A DNA stretch of 64,000 nt from Hyphomicrobiales bacterium (GTDB lineage: Bacteria; Pseudomonadota; Alphaproteobacteria; Rhizobiales; Xanthobacteraceae): assembly GCA_017305535.1 (NCBI GenBank), contig JAFKKN010000003.1, forward strand, positions 62,001 to 126,000, given 5' to 3'. The notes below the pieces were generated by a model. That model made no database searches, was not told the DNA's origin, and saw only the letters and a program-made list of their open reading frames with translations. The position numbers were made by a program, and so were the translations under genes. Each line of letters begins with the position of its first letter. Positions within the stretch are counted from its first letter, which is position 1. Positions 63,376 through 64,000 of this stretch are shown here, one piece after another.

Positions 63376-63687
63376 CTAAATTTTGTTGGAGTCGAAGATT
63401 GTACGGCAGACAAGGCCGTAGCGATTGTTGACACCGCGTGCATTCGCTTCTTCCTGCGATCGTTGCCCATCGATTCCGCTGCGCCAAGCGAGCGTGGCCT
63501 CGATGTCGGTTGTATGGATGATGGCGACGTATTTTCGTCGATCGGCTGGACCATCCGTCACCTCAAACCTTTGGACAGCCGTGACGCCGGGGGTTGCCAG
63601 GACCTCATCATAGTGAGGCCCGTGCATCCATTCTTCAAATTCGACGTTGGATGGCGCGTCGTACATCACGACTACGGCATGGCTCAT
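63376..63687 (-). CDS. Small dimeric alpha/beta-barrel-like protein
   Basis: Protein of 103 residues. FEEWMHGPHYDEVLATPGVT with the following AVQRFEVTDG is typical of small ferredoxin-fold proteins that resemble EthD and muconolactone isomerases. The N-terminus MSHAVVVMYDAPSNVEFEEW forms the first strand and turn. ATG 63687 has GAGAGG upstream; the frame is open to 63834 without family character. It converges with the SDR pair, leaving 33 bases between stops. Its function is not known. Confidence 0.75.
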   Translation of the reverse strand: MSHAVVVMYDAPSNVEFEEWMHGPHYDEVLATPGVTAVQRFEVTDGPADRRKYVAIIHTTDIEATLAWRSGIDGQRSQEEANARGVNNRYGLVCRTIFDSNKI

Positions 63688-63902
63688 GTTCGACCTCTCG
63701 TGAGTTGCTGATCGGGCAGGTCGATCAGGTGTGCGTTCTAAAGGGGTGGTGCACGTGATGATCCAGATTGGTCGCACAGTGTGCCAAATAGGACCGATTT
63801 TCTTACGCGGCGCGAGGCGTCGCACTGCAATCACTTGGCGATAGCAACTTGCTCAACGCTATCATCGGCAAGCAATCGCGGCAGACGACGCCATTGACAT
63901 TA

Positions 63903-63919
63903 AACTATATCATATATAT
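63903..63919. promoter_or_regulatory. AT-rich operator-like motif near the right edge
   Basis: AACTATATCATATATAT is a close copy of the recurring motif. It lies 216 bases upstream of the small protein gene on the minus strand, and no plus-strand gene begins before the window ends, so it probably belongs to a further gene beyond 64000. Confidence 0.5.
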
Positions 63920-64000
63920 GTATTATGTCCAGGTGCTCGCTCTGACGCGCGCGGTCAGGAAAAGGCTGGTTAGTCCGCCGGATCGGGTGCTTCGTCACCG

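Overview
The window reads as chromosomal DNA of a GC-rich alphaproteobacterium. The best guess is the Bradyrhizobium/Afipia/Nitrobacter lineage (Nitrobacteraceae), from the protein families, the gene density, the dominance of ATGA-type overlapping stop/start junctions, and a long type II-C Cas9 of a kind known from that lineage. The genus cannot be fixed from the sequence alone. Almost every long reading frame is a recognisable catabolic, transport or defence gene. No rRNA, tRNA, intact insertion sequence or CRISPR array was found.

Positions 1-7.2 kb are a small defence island on the minus strand. It holds an intact type II-C cas9 (66-3527) and a single-chain MmeI-type (type IIL) restriction-modification enzyme (4066-7209). 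The gap between them carries several strong hairpins and a repeat/anti-repeat-like pair, which make a plausible tracrRNA locus. No cas1, cas2 or array is visible; they may lie left of position 1. A roughly 1.2-kb stretch without a convincing gene (7.2-8.4 kb) separates this island from the metabolic genes.

Positions 8.4-24.8 kb form a CoA-dependent degradation cluster. It has two adjacent class III CoA-transferase subunits, an MmgE/PrpD protein, an IclR regulator with an aldehyde dehydrogenase on the other strand, then enoyl-CoA hydratase, a thiolase-like protein without the usual nucleophilic Cys plus its DUF35 Zn-ribbon partner, acyl-CoA dehydrogenase, a complete Liv-type ABC importer, an SCP2-like protein and an alpha/beta hydrolase. 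A coherent reading is uptake of a carboxylic acid, CoA transfer, oxidation, hydration, aldol- or thiolase-type cleavage, and oxidation of a released aldehyde.

Positions 25-28.9 kb hold a LysR gene remnant, an AhpD-like protein, and a glyA-sdaA operon on the minus strand preceded by a tandem glycine riboswitch. The operon would convert glycine to serine to pyruvate.

Positions 29.5-44 kb are one long plus-strand operon. It has a three-subunit molybdenum hydroxylase with a CoxG-like protein, an SsuABC-type importer, a GntR/FCD regulator, an ATZ/TRZ-type amidohydrolase, a NodB-fold deacetylase/allantoinase-like enzyme, an N-carbamoyl amino acid hydrolase-like M20 enzyme, a D-threonine aldolase-like PLP enzyme, and close homologues of RutB and RutD. 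This looks like catabolism of an N-heterocycle or ureide that borrows the lower part of the Rut pyrimidine pathway but lacks RutA.

Positions 44.6-64 kb are a second catabolic cluster. It has another SsuABC-type importer, biotin carboxylase, two biotin carriers, two different carboxyltransferases (pyruvate-type and propionyl-CoA-type), an ADP-forming acyl-CoA synthetase in two subunits, a PRISE-type enone reductase, VOC, PrpD, EthD and amidohydrolase_2 proteins, two SDRs and a GntR/UTRA regulator. A 17-19 bp AT-rich palindromic motif (core ATATATCATATATAT) recurs in front of five transcription units here and again near the right edge. It is probably the operator of one shared regulator.
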